This document shows positions 47,281 through 56,122 of a stretch of DNA of 64,000 nt, in pieces. Position numbers and translations under genes: made by a program. Source of the DNA: Arthrobacter echini (lineage in GTDB: Bacteria > Actinomycetota > Actinomycetes > Actinomycetales > Micrococcaceae); the NCBI RefSeq assembly GCF_008107445.1, contig NZ_VSLD01000002.1:248001-312000 (forward strand), given 5' to 3'. How positions within the stretch are numbered: position 1 is the stretch's first letter; every line of letters begins with the position of its first letter. The notes below the pieces were generated by a model. The model did no database searches. It was not told the DNA's origin and saw nothing but the letters and a program-made list of their open reading frames with translations.

Positions 47281-47622
47281 GATGCGCTGACCGACGGGGA
47301 CGTGAACCGCATCTTCCGCGCGCTGGCCGATGCCACCCGGCGCGACATCGTGCGCAGGACCTTGCTGACCGACATGTCGGTCTCGTCACTGGCCCACGCG
47401 TACGACATGTCGTTCGCCGCGGTCCAGAAGCACGTCGCGGTGCTGGAGGAGGCGAGGCTCGTGACCAAGGAACCCCGCGGACGTGAGCGGATGGTGCGGG
47501 GAGTGCCAGAGCGCCTCCGCCAGGCCAAGCGCCTCCTCGACGACTTCGACCAGATCTGGCGTGCGCGGATCGACCGCCTCGACGCCCTCCTGAGCGAGCC
47601 CCTACCCCCCGAGAAAGGCTGA
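47272..47622 (+). CDS. ArsR-family winged-helix regulator
   Basis: 116 residues: RIFRALADATRRDIVRRTLLTDMSVSSLA is the first half of the winged helix, AVQKHVAVLEEARLVTKEPRGRER the recognition helix and wing. No metal-binding Cys are visible, so it belongs to the non-metal group that is paired with SRPBCC proteins. It is separated by two bases from the SRPBCC gene and begins inside an inverted repeat, so autoregulation is likely. No ribosome site is evident, so the message may be leaderless. Confidence 0.9.
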   Translation: MVVDALTDGDVNRIFRALADATRRDIVRRTLLTDMSVSSLAHAYDMSFAAVQKHVAVLEEARLVTKEPRGRERMVRGVPERLRQAKRLLDDFDQIWRARIDRLDALLSEPLPPEKG

Positions 47623-47624
47623 TC

Positions 47625-48605
47625 ATGCCCGTCATCACCACCGAGAAGAACCTCGACCTGCTGACCCTGACGATCGTCGCCGAGTTCGCGGCGCCGCTGC
47701 GCCGCCTGTGGGACGCCTATACCGATCCCCGGCAGATCGAACGGTTCTGGGGACCGCCCACGTACCCCGCGGCGTTCCTCCGCCACGACGCCTTCCCGGG
47801 CGGCCGCAGCGTCTACCGGATGACCGGCCCCGAGGGCGACGAGCACTACGGGTGCTGGGAATGGCTCTCCGTGGATGCTCCCGACGCCTTCGAGGTGACC
47901 GATGCCTTCGCGGACGCGAACGGGGAGCCGAACCAGGAGCTGCCGAGCATGCACATGTCCTTCGCCTTCGAGGCGATCGAGGGAGGATCGCGCCTCGTCT
48001 CCACGACGCGCTTCGAAGCCCTCGACCAGCTCGAGCAGCTGATCGGGATGGGAATGCTCGAGGGAACCCGCGAGGCGATGTCGCAGATCGACACCGTACT
48101 GGCCGATCTGGCGGCCTTCGCCACGGACCACGTGGCCGAGGCACAGCTCATCGGCGACACCCAGGTGCGCGTGGCCCGCGTCGTCCGAGGTGCCGTGGAG
48201 CGCGTCTGGCGCGCCCACACCGATGCCGACCTCGTGAAGCGGTGGCTGCTCGGACCCGACGGCTGGACGATGCCCGTGTGCGAGATCGCGGCGCACGTCG
48301 GCGACACCTACCGCTACGAGTGGGAGAACGCTGCCGACGGCGAGCGCTTCGGCTTCACGGGTGAACTGGTGGAGTCCGCGGAGCCGTACCGTTCGGTCAC
48401 CACCGAGTCGATGATCGGCACGGACCACCCGGCAACGCTGAACGAGCTGACGCTGACGCCGGTCCAGGGCGGCACGCTCCTGTCCCTGGTCATCACCTAC
48501 GCGGATGCCGAACAGCGCGATGCCGTCCTGGCGTCGGGTATGACGGCCGGTATGGAGATGAGCTATGCGAGGCTCGAGGAACTCCTGGAGTCAACCGACG
48601 CCTGA
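47625..48605 (+). CDS. Tandem SRPBCC (AHSA1-like) protein
   Basis: 326 residues made of two AHSA1/START-like domains. The first (about 8-155) has FAAPLRRLWDAYTDPRQIERFWGPPTYP and HYGCWEWLSVDAPDAFEVTD. The second (about 178-320) has GAVERVWRAHTDADLVKRWLLGPDGWTM, TYRYEWEN and FGFTGELVESAEPYRSVTTE. These folds bind hydrophobic ligands. It is co-transcribed with the ArsR regulator. Usually such partners have one domain; the duplication is the only unusual point. The ligand is unknown. Confidence 0.88.
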   Translation: MPVITTEKNLDLLTLTIVAEFAAPLRRLWDAYTDPRQIERFWGPPTYPAAFLRHDAFPGGRSVYRMTGPEGDEHYGCWEWLSVDAPDAFEVTDAFADANGEPNQELPSMHMSFAFEAIEGGSRLVSTTRFEALDQLEQLIGMGMLEGTREAMSQIDTVLADLAAFATDHVAEAQLIGDTQVRVARVVRGAVERVWRAHTDADLVKRWLLGPDGWTMPVCEIAAHVGDTYRYEWENAADGERFGFTGELVESAEPYRSVTTESMIGTDHPATLNELTLTPVQGGTLLSLVITYADAEQRDAVLASGMTAGMEMSYARLEELLESTDA

Positions 48606-48619
48606 CGGGCGGATACTGG

Positions 48620-49813
48620 TCAGTTCAGCAGTGCGTCGACGAATCCATCGGCGTCGAACGGCGCAAGATCGTCGGCACCCTCGCCGAGTCCGATCAGTTT
48701 GACCGGCACGCCGAGGCTGCGCTGGATGGCCACGACGATCCCGCCCTTCGCGGTGCCGTCCAGCTTCGTGAGAACGATGCCGGTGATATTGACCACCTCG
48801 GCGAAGACCTTCGCCTGGGTGAGGCCGTTCTGACCGGTCGTCGCGTCCAGCACCAGCAGCACCTCGTCCACGGCGCCGTGCTTCTCGACCACGCGCTTGA
48901 CCTTGCCGAGCTCGTCCATCAGGCCCACCTTGTTCTGCAGGCGACCGGCGGTGTCGATGAGGACGACGTCGACCTCCTGCTCGATACCCGCTTTCACAGC
49001 ATCGAAGGCCACCGACGCCGGATCCGCGCCGTCGACGTCGGACCTCACGGTCGGGACACCGACCCGTGCCCCCCACGTGGCGAGCTGCTCGGCGGCCGCG
49101 GCACGGAAGGTGTCGGCCGCTCCGAGGAGCACATCCTTGTCGTCCGCCACCAGCACGCGGGCCAGCTTGCCGACGGTGGTGGTCTTGCCCACGCCGTTCA
49201 CACCCACCACCATGACCACAGCCGGGCGGTCCGCATGGCGCTGGGTCGCGAGCGACCGGTCCATCGTGGGATCGACCAGCTTGACGAGTTCCTCGTGGAG
49301 CATGCTCCTGACCTCGGCGGGGTCGCGGCTGCCGGCCACCTTCACGCGCTCACGCAACGCGTCGACCAGCTCCAGGGTGGGCTCGGTGCCCAGATCCGCG
49401 AGCAGGAGGGTTTCCTCCACCTCGTCCCACACATCCTCGTCGATCCGGTCCCGGGAGAGCAGGGCGAGCAGGCCCTTGCCTAGGGCGTTGTTGGAGCGGA
49501 TCAGGCGCGCGCGCAGCCGGGCGAGCCGGCCCTGCACGGGGTCCACGGTATCGAGGCCCGGTGCGGGCGGTGCCTCGTCCAGGCTGCTGAGATCGTCGGG
49601 GACGAGGACGTCCGTGGTCGTGCCGTCGGGCCGGTCGAGCACCTCCGTGGAGGTGGCTCCGTGCACACCGGCACCACCCTGATCATCCGCATCCCGCGGG
49701 GACGGGTAGATCCCCGGCGGTGTCCGGCGACCACGGACGAGCACCACGATCAGCGAGCCGATCACGGCGATCGCGAGGATGACGAAGACGACGGGCAGCA
49801 GTAGTTCATTCAC
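48620..49813 (-). CDS. ftsY: Signal recognition particle receptor FtsY
   Basis: 397 residues. An N-terminal membrane anchor (LLLPVVFVILAIAVIGSLIV) is followed by an acidic linker, the N domain (LARLRARLIRSNNALGKGLL) and the G domain with VVGVNGVGKTTTVGKLA, AADTFRAAAAEQL, LIDTAGRLQNK and VLTKLDGTAKGG. It docks Ffh-ribosome complexes to the membrane. It lies downstream of smc on the same strand, separated only by an opposite-strand MFS gene. Confidence 0.96.
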   Translation of the reverse strand: MNELLLPVVFVILAIAVIGSLIVVLVRGRRTPPGIYPSPRDADDQGGAGVHGATSTEVLDRPDGTTTDVLVPDDLSSLDEAPPAPGLDTVDPVQGRLARLRARLIRSNNALGKGLLALLSRDRIDEDVWDEVEETLLLADLGTEPTLELVDALRERVKVAGSRDPAEVRSMLHEELVKLVDPTMDRSLATQRHADRPAVVMVVGVNGVGKTTTVGKLARVLVADDKDVLLGAADTFRAAAAEQLATWGARVGVPTVRSDVDGADPASVAFDAVKAGIEQEVDVVLIDTAGRLQNKVGLMDELGKVKRVVEKHGAVDEVLLVLDATTGQNGLTQAKVFAEVVNITGIVLTKLDGTAKGGIVVAIQRSLGVPVKLIGLGEGADDLAPFDADGFVDALLN

Positions 49814-49901
49814 CGATCAACCTTCTCACAACGCCTCCCACGCCCGGCAGCCACAGGGCCTGCGGCCGAGGACCGCCCGGCAGTGGCAGAATGCGAGGAC
49901 C

Positions 49902-51224
49902 ATGTCCGGTTTCCCTCGCGCGCACAGACACCCCTCCTCCGACGACCCTTCGGGACGGAAGCGGCCTCCGACGGACGACGCCGGGGAGAAGCAGGTCATC
50001 CCGCGCGAGATCAAGGTCCTGATCGCCGCGGCGTTCGTGATCGCGATCGGCTTCGGACTCGTCGCACCCATCCTCCCGGCCTTCGCCCAGAGCTTCGACG
50101 TCGGGGTGACGGCGGCATCGGTGATCGTGAGCGCCTTCGCCCTGACCCGCCTGCTCTTCGCGCCGGCGGGAGGATGGCTGATAGAGCGGATGGGCGAGCG
50201 ACCCGTCTACATCATCGGCCTGCTCATCGTGGCGGTCTCGACCGCCGCCTGCGCCTTCGCCGCCAGCTACTGGCAACTGCTGATCTTCCGCGGACTGGGC
50301 GGCATCGGGTCGACCATGTTCACGGTGTCGGCCATGGGTCTGATCGTCCGGCTCGCTCCCCCGAGCATCCGCGGACGGGTCTCCGGTGCCTACGCCACGG
50401 CATTCCTCCTCGGCAACATCGGAGGTCCCGTTCTCGGAGGCCTGCTCGCCGGCTTCGGGCTCCGCGTGCCCTTCCTGGTCTACGCCGTCGCCCTGCTCAT
50501 CGCCTCCGCCGTGGTGTTCTTCCAGCTCAAGGACACCTCGCTCGCCGATCGCCGGGCGGCCCGCAAACAGGCACCGCTGGCGGTCAAGGTGGCGCTCCGT
50601 GACTCCGCCTACCGGGCGGCCCTCGTCTCCAGTTTCGCCAACGGCTGGTCCTCCTTCGGTATCCGCATAGCCCTGGTCCCCCTGTTCGCCTCGGCCGTGC
50701 TGGGTGCCGGCCCGGAGATCGCCGGGCTCTCCCTGGCCTTCTTCGCTGCCGGTACCGCACTGGCGCTGACCTTCTCCGGCCGACTCACCGATACCGCCGG
50801 CAGGAAACCCCTCGTGATCACCGGGCTGATCATCAACGGCGCGGCGATGGTGGCGCTCGGATTCTCCGGGAATGTCGTCATCTTCCTCGCCATCTGCGTG
50901 GTGGGCGGGATCGGGACCGGACTGCTGAACCCTGCCCAGCAGGCGGCGGTCGCCGATGTCATCGGTCACGAACGAAGCGGTGGCAAGGTGCTGGCCACGT
51001 TCCAGATGAGCTCCGATCTCGGTGCCATCTTCGGCCCCATCGTCGCGGGTGTCATCATCGACCGGTTGTTCGTGGGCTCCTACGATCTGGCCTTCGTCGC
51101 CACCGGAGCCCTCGCCCTGGTCGCTGCCGCCGTCTGGCTGGGCGCACGGGAAACCCTGGTCCGCAATCGCGGGGCAGGCACCGCGGGCGAGGACACGGAA
51201 GGAACGTCGGAGCAGCAGGGCTGA
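49902..51224 (+). CDS. MFS transporter, drug-efflux type
   Basis: 440 residues with 12 predicted spans after a polar N-terminus. AGGWLIERMGERPVYIIGLL is the loop 2-3 motif, and SGRLTDTAGRKPLVITGLI repeats it in the second half. RLAPPSIRGRVSGAYATAF and LLGNIGGPVLGGLLA resemble the motif C region of 12-span drug:proton antiporters. No regulator or substrate clue nearby. It interrupts the usual smc-ftsY adjacency on the opposite strand. Confidence 0.85.
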   Translation: MSGFPRAHRHPSSDDPSGRKRPPTDDAGEKQVIPREIKVLIAAAFVIAIGFGLVAPILPAFAQSFDVGVTAASVIVSAFALTRLLFAPAGGWLIERMGERPVYIIGLLIVAVSTAACAFAASYWQLLIFRGLGGIGSTMFTVSAMGLIVRLAPPSIRGRVSGAYATAFLLGNIGGPVLGGLLAGFGLRVPFLVYAVALLIASAVVFFQLKDTSLADRRAARKQAPLAVKVALRDSAYRAALVSSFANGWSSFGIRIALVPLFASAVLGAGPEIAGLSLAFFAAGTALALTFSGRLTDTAGRKPLVITGLIINGAAMVALGFSGNVVIFLAICVVGGIGTGLLNPAQQAAVADVIGHERSGGKVLATFQMSSDLGAIFGPIVAGVIIDRLFVGSYDLAFVATGALALVAAAVWLGARETLVRNRGAGTAGEDTEGTSEQQG

Positions 51225-51249
51225 GGTCCTGGATCCCGCGCGGGCCAGC

Positions 51250-54200
51250 TCAGTCTTCCGGCGACACCGCCAGGCGCTGACTGATGACGGTGGATACGCC
51301 GTCGCCGCGCATCGTCACCCCGTACAGGGCATGGGCTATCTCCATGGTCCGCTTCTGGTGGGTGATGACGATGAGCTGGCTGCTCCGGCTGAGGTCCTGG
51401 AAGATCGCGAGGAGCCGGGTCAGATTCGTGTCGTCGAGTGCCGCCTCGACCTCGTCCATGACGTAGAAGGGCGAGGGCCGTGCACGGAAGATGGCGACCA
51501 GCAGGGCAACCGCCGTCAGCGATCGCTCTCCGCCCGACAGGAGCGAGAGTCGCTTGATCTTCTTGCCCGCGGGCCGCGCCTCCACCTCGATGCCCGAGGA
51601 CAACAGATCCGTGGGATCGGTGAGCACGAGGCGCCCCGCGCCTCCGGGGAAGAGCCTCGCGAAGACCTGCTCGAACTGCTCGGCCGTGTCCCGGTAGGCC
51701 GCGGTGAAGACCTGTTCCACCCGCTCGTCGACCTCCCGGATGATCTCGAGGAGGTCCTTGCGGCTGGCCCTGAGGTCGGCGAGCTGCGTGCTGAGGAACT
51801 GGTGGCGCTCCTCAAGGGCCCCGAACTCCTCGAGGGCCAGCGGATTGACCCTGCCGAGCGCGGCGAGGTCCTTCTCCGCACGCCGCAGGCGTTTCTCCTG
51901 CTCGGACCGGACGAAGGGCAGCCCCTCCGGCACGGGCTTCCCGTCGTCGTCGACCGCCACCCGCAGCTCCGCCCAGCGATCCTGCGTGCCGGAGTGGTCC
52001 GGCACCGGGAGGTGGGGGCCGAACTCGTCGACGAGATGATCCGGGGTCAGGCCGAGGTCGTCGATCGCCCGCTTCTCCAGCGCCTCGATCCGTGCTCCCT
52101 GCTCGGCCCGGGCCAGCTCGTCCCGGTGCGCCGCAGCGGTGAGATGTGCCAGCTCCTCGCCGAGCTCCGCGGTCCGTCGCCGAACCTCCTGCCACAGTGC
52201 ATCCTGCTCGTGCCGCCGCTGCTCGGCGGTGTCCCGCCGGTCGGCTGCCGCCGTGATCGATCGAATGGCGAACTCCTCCGCACGCCGCGCACCGTCCGCC
52301 ACGGCCGCGGCCGTACGGGCCCTGGCCCTGCGTCCGTGCTCCCTCCGTGCCGCCTGCTCGCGCGCCCGCCGTTCGGCAAGGGCTGCGTGCGCCAGCGACG
52401 CCGCCCTGGCGCCCAGGGCCGACAACTGCTCCTCGCTGCTGCGCAGGGCCAGTCGGGCATCGAGCTCACTCTGCCGGGCGTCCACCGCGACACGGCGCAG
52501 GTCCGCCTGCCGTGCGGTCGAAGGTTCTGCCTCGACGGGCTGGTCCTCGTGCTCCTCGAGGCCCTGCAGGGCCCCGGCCAATGTCGCCTCCTCGCGGTCG
52601 CGGCGTTCGCCTGCTTCGTCCAGGAGACGTTCCAGGCGCACCCTCTCCCCGGAGGCCGAGCGCAGGGTGGCGCTGAGGTGGCCGAGCTGCTCCGTCACGG
52701 CGGCCATCCGTGCGTCCGACTCATGGAGGCGGGCGAGAGCGGCATCGACCCGCCGGCGCGCTGCGTGGTCCCTGCTCCGCACGCCGGCCAGTCGCATCCG
52801 CAGTCCCTCAGCCGCGGTCTCGGCCTGCGCCAGCCGCTCCTCGGTGCGGGCGGCGGCTGCCCTCAGCTCGAGGTGGCCCGCTGCTCCGCTGGATCCACCA
52901 CGCGCGGTGTGCCGGGAGAGGAGGTCGCCCTCCCGGGTCACCGCCGCACGCACCCGGTCGTCCTCCACGGCGGCGGCAGCCTGCTCGATCCCCTCCACGA
53001 TGACGATGCCGTCCAGCATGCTCCCGAGCGCGGCCCGCAACGCCGGCGGCGCGGACACGACACTCAGCAGCGGCACGGCCCGCTCGAGCGCGCCCTCCGC
53101 CACCGCCTCCCCTGTCCCGTCCGTGGTCCGTGGATTCTCCTGCCGCAGTGCACCGGTCCCGCCCGGAACGACGACGAGCGAGATCCGGCCCGCGTCGTCG
53201 TGCTTGATCAGGCGCAGTGCCTCCAGCGCTGCCTCGACGCTGTCCACGGTCACGGCGTCGGCGAACTCCGCGAGTGCGACGGCGACTGCCCGTTCGAACC
53301 CGTGCCTGATCTCCAGCAGGTACGAGAGGGGCTGGAGGACGCCGCGCAGGTCGGCGCCGAGGAGTGTGCCTGCTGCGTCGCGCTGGTGCAGGCCCTCACG
53401 CTGCGCGTCGAGCCGGGCCGAGAGGGCTCCGCGTTCCCGATCGGTGCGGCGTTCCTCGTCCGTGAGGGCCTCGAGTTCCGCCGCGACCGACCGGTGTACG
53501 GCCGCGGCTTCCTCGTACGCGGCGTCGAGCCCCTCCTCCCCGGACTCGGCGTCCCTGATCTGGTCCTGCAGCGTCGAGAACGCCTGCTCGGCGGTTCGTC
53601 GCTCCTCCTCCGCTACTGCGATGGAGACCCGGAGCCGTCCGGTCTCGGCGATCGCCGCATCGGCCCTGGAGCGGGCAGCCCCGACCGCCCCGGAGAGTTT
53701 CGCGTGCGCCTCGCGGCGCGCGGAGGCCACCTGGAGGGCATGGACGAGCCGTGTGTCCTCCGCGGTTGCCGCCTCCTCCGCGGCACGGCGCCGCACCAGT
53801 GCCCGCTCGAGTTCGCCGCCCCGGGCGGAGACCTCGTCCTGCAGGACGCCGACCTCCTCCCGGACCTGCCCTGCGTCCCGGTCGAGTCGATCGGGGTCGG
53901 CGCCCGGTTCCATCGGCGCGCCGTCCTGTTCGAGCAGGTGCGCGCGGTCCTCCGCCCGGGCGGCGAGCGCGGAGAGCTTCTGCCGCGCCTCCGACAGGGC
54001 GTACCAGGAGTCCCTCGCCCGATCGAGCGCCGGCACCGCCGCAGTGGCCGCCTGCTCGATGGCGCCCTGGCGTTCCTGCTCCGCGAGGAGCAGTCCCTCC
54101 ACCTCGGTGCGACGTGCCCTGCCGGCATCGGCCAGGGCGACGGTATGAGCGAGGACATCGCGCAGACCCACCAGGTCGTCGGCGAGGAGGCGTGCACGGG

Positions 54201-54873
54201 CGTCGCGGAAGGTCGACTGCACCTGCTGGGCACGCCGGGCCACCTCGGCCTGCCTGCCCAGGGGTGTCAGCTGCCGGCGGAGCTCGGTCGTCAGATCCGC
54301 GAGTCGCGCAAGATTGGCTTCCATGGCCTCGAGCTTCCGCACGGTCTTCTCCCGACGCCGCCGGTGCTTCAGGACACCCGCAGCTTCCTCGATGAAGCCG
54401 CGGCGCTCCTCCGGCGTGGCATGGAGGATCCGGTCGAGCTGGCCCTGCCCCACGATCACGTGCATCTCCCTGCCCAGGCCGGAGTCCGACAGGAGCTCCT
54501 GGACGTCGAGCAGGCGGCAGGTCCGGCCGTTGATCGCGTACTCGGAACTGCCCGTACGGAAGAGGGTCCGCGAGATGGTGACCTCGGTGTACTCGATGGG
54601 CAGGGCGCCGTCGGTGTTGTCGATGGTGAGCTCCACCTGCGCACGCCCCAGGGGCGCACGGCCGGAGGTGCCCGCGAAGATCACGTCCTCCATGCTGCCC
54701 CCGCGGAGGGTCTTGGCACCCTGCTCCCCCATGACCCACGCGAGCGCGTCCACCACGTTCGACTTGCCGGAGCCGTTGGGGCCGACGACGGCGGTGATGC
54801 CGGGCTCGAAGTCGAAGCTGGTCGCTGATGCGAATGACTTGAACCCCCGCACGGTTAGACTCTTCAGATGCAC
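51250..54873 (-). CDS. smc: Chromosome segregation protein SMC
   Basis: A 1207-residue ATPase that, with ScpA and ScpB, organises and segregates chromosomes. The N-terminal half-head is MHLKSLTVRGFKSFA with GPNGSGKSNVVDALAW; two long coiled coils flank a hinge around residues 500-640 (GTLLGADLRGVLQPLSYLLE); the C-terminal half-head has LSGGERSLTAVALLVAIF and PFYVMDEVEAALDD. GTG start. The order rnc, mutM, smc, ftsY is conserved in actinobacteria, but here an NlpC/P60 gene and the ole operon lie between mutM and smc. Confidence 0.96.
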   Translation of the reverse strand: MHLKSLTVRGFKSFASATSFDFEPGITAVVGPNGSGKSNVVDALAWVMGEQGAKTLRGGSMEDVIFAGTSGRAPLGRAQVELTIDNTDGALPIEYTEVTISRTLFRTGSSEYAINGRTCRLLDVQELLSDSGLGREMHVIVGQGQLDRILHATPEERRGFIEEAAGVLKHRRRREKTVRKLEAMEANLARLADLTTELRRQLTPLGRQAEVARRAQQVQSTFRDARARLLADDLVGLRDVLAHTVALADAGRARRTEVEGLLLAEQERQGAIEQAATAAVPALDRARDSWYALSEARQKLSALAARAEDRAHLLEQDGAPMEPGADPDRLDRDAGQVREEVGVLQDEVSARGGELERALVRRRAAEEAATAEDTRLVHALQVASARREAHAKLSGAVGAARSRADAAIAETGRLRVSIAVAEEERRTAEQAFSTLQDQIRDAESGEEGLDAAYEEAAAVHRSVAAELEALTDEERRTDRERGALSARLDAQREGLHQRDAAGTLLGADLRGVLQPLSYLLEIRHGFERAVAVALAEFADAVTVDSVEAALEALRLIKHDDAGRISLVVVPGGTGALRQENPRTTDGTGEAVAEGALERAVPLLSVVSAPPALRAALGSMLDGIVIVEGIEQAAAAVEDDRVRAAVTREGDLLSRHTARGGSSGAAGHLELRAAAARTEERLAQAETAAEGLRMRLAGVRSRDHAARRRVDAALARLHESDARMAAVTEQLGHLSATLRSASGERVRLERLLDEAGERRDREEATLAGALQGLEEHEDQPVEAEPSTARQADLRRVAVDARQSELDARLALRSSEEQLSALGARAASLAHAALAERRAREQAARREHGRRARARTAAAVADGARRAEEFAIRSITAAADRRDTAEQRRHEQDALWQEVRRRTAELGEELAHLTAAAHRDELARAEQGARIEALEKRAIDDLGLTPDHLVDEFGPHLPVPDHSGTQDRWAELRVAVDDDGKPVPEGLPFVRSEQEKRLRRAEKDLAALGRVNPLALEEFGALEERHQFLSTQLADLRASRKDLLEIIREVDERVEQVFTAAYRDTAEQFEQVFARLFPGGAGRLVLTDPTDLLSSGIEVEARPAGKKIKRLSLLSGGERSLTAVALLVAIFRARPSPFYVMDEVEAALDDTNLTRLLAIFQDLSRSSQLIVITHQKRTMEIAHALYGVTMRGDGVSTVISQRLAVSPED

Positions 54874-54992
54874 GGTGTCAGGATCTCCAGGTGGGGTAGG
54901 ACCTGCCCAATCTACTGGACCGCATCCACGAAGTGCCGTTCCGGTGCCGCTCGGCAGCGGCCGCGTTCGAGGCCCACGTGACCCGACCCTGA

Positions 54993-55005
54993 CCTACGAA
55001 GTAGG
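54993..55005. promoter_or_regulatory. 13-base palindrome between smc and oleA
   Basis: CCTACGAAGTAGG, perfect except for the central GAA, in the divergent 223-base smc-oleA region. It could be an operator for oleA or smc. No regulator is encoded beside it. Confidence 0.3.
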
Positions 55006-55096
55006 CTTACCAAAGTTTCAGCAGTATCCAGAGGCGTCCGGGCCACCCCTTCGCGGGGCTCTCGGCGGGCGTTGATTATTTGACGAGGCAGGAAAT

Positions 55097-56122
55097 TTGA
55101 CCGGTAACGCGACGTTCCGACATGACAATACGGCGCTGCTCGCCGTGACGAGCGTGGAGGCGCCGGTAGTCGTCAGTTCCAGCGAGTTCGACGAGCGCCT
55201 GGCCCCCAGCCTGAAGAGACTCCGCCTCTCGAAGCGCCTCCTCGAGCGGGTGGCCGGCGTGACCGAGCGCCGCTGGTGGTCCCCCGGATCCGATTTCGAC
55301 GATGCCGCGATCGAAGCCGGCGCGAAGGCGATGGCGGAGGCCGGGATCGAGCCGGGTGATGTCGGTCTCCTGGTCAACACCTCGGTGACCCGGCGGAACC
55401 TCGAGCCGTCGGTCGCCGTGAAGATCCACCACTCGCTCGGGTTGCCGTCGTCGGCCATGAACTTCGATCTCGCCAATGCCTGCCTGGGCTTCGTCAACGG
55501 TATGACCCTCGCGGCGAACATGATCGACTCCGGGCAGATCAAGTACGCGCTGATCGTGGCCGGAGAGGACGCCCAGCAGACGCAGGAAGCCACGTTCAAC
55601 CGGCTGAATCGGGAGGAATCGACCAGGGAGGACTTCCTGAGCGAGTTCGCCACACTGACGCTCGGCTCGGGTGCTGCCGCCGCCGTGATCGGCCCGGCGG
55701 ACCTCCATCCGGGCTCGCACCGGATCCTCGGCGGAGTATCCCGCGCCGGGACCGAACACCATGAGCTGTGTGTCGGCGGGATCGACGGCATGTACACGGA
55801 CACCAAGGGTCTCCTCGACGGCGGGCTGGACCTCGTGGTCACCGCCTGGCACGAGGCGCAGGCGGACGGCTGGAAGTGGGACGCGATGGACCGCTACGTC
55901 ACGCACCAGGTCTCCACCTCGTACACCAACGCCATCATCAAGGCCGTGGATCTCGAGCGCGAACGGGTCCCCATCACCTTCCCCCACTGGGGCAACGTGG
56001 GCCCGGCGTCGCTGCCCATGACCCTCGCCCAGGAGTCGCAGTCGCTGAGCCCCGGTGATCGGGTGCTCTGCCTCGGCGTGGGGTCCGGGCTCAACACGTC
56101 GATGATGGAGATTGCGTGGTAG
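55097..56122 (+). CDS. oleA: OleA, thiolase-fold acyl-CoA head-to-head condensing enzyme
   Basis: Joins two fatty acyl-CoAs to a 2-alkyl-3-ketoacid, the first step of long-chain olefin synthesis. The 341-residue protein has the FabH-like triad C129 (LANACLGFVNG), H270 (VTHQVSTSYT) and N300 (HWGNVGPASLP). It also has E103 in RRNLEPSVAV, 26 residues before the Cys, the same spacing as Glu117-Cys143 of Xanthomonas OleA; that Glu is the base that separates OleA from FabH. TTG start behind GGCAGGAA. Its end overlaps the start of oleBC by seven bases, so the operon is tightly coupled. Confidence 0.93.
   Translation: MTGNATFRHDNTALLAVTSVEAPVVVSSSEFDERLAPSLKRLRLSKRLLERVAGVTERRWWSPGSDFDDAAIEAGAKAMAEAGIEPGDVGLLVNTSVTRRNLEPSVAVKIHHSLGLPSSAMNFDLANACLGFVNGMTLAANMIDSGQIKYALIVAGEDAQQTQEATFNRLNREESTREDFLSEFATLTLGSGAAAAVIGPADLHPGSHRILGGVSRAGTEHHELCVGGIDGMYTDTKGLLDGGLDLVVTAWHEAQADGWKWDAMDRYVTHQVSTSYTNAIIKAVDLERERVPITFPHWGNVGPASLPMTLAQESQSLSPGDRVLCLGVGSGLNTSMMEIAW

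Noticed and set aside
51224-51250. Terminator between the MFS gene and smc
   Set aside because: Only interrupted 5-base pairing is visible; too weak to call.
51022-54828. Open frame of over 1200 codons on the plus strand opposite smc
   Set aside because: Mirror frame of a GC-rich coding region. The minus-strand SMC has all ATPase motifs; the plus-strand translation has none and reads as Arg/Gly/Leu shadow.
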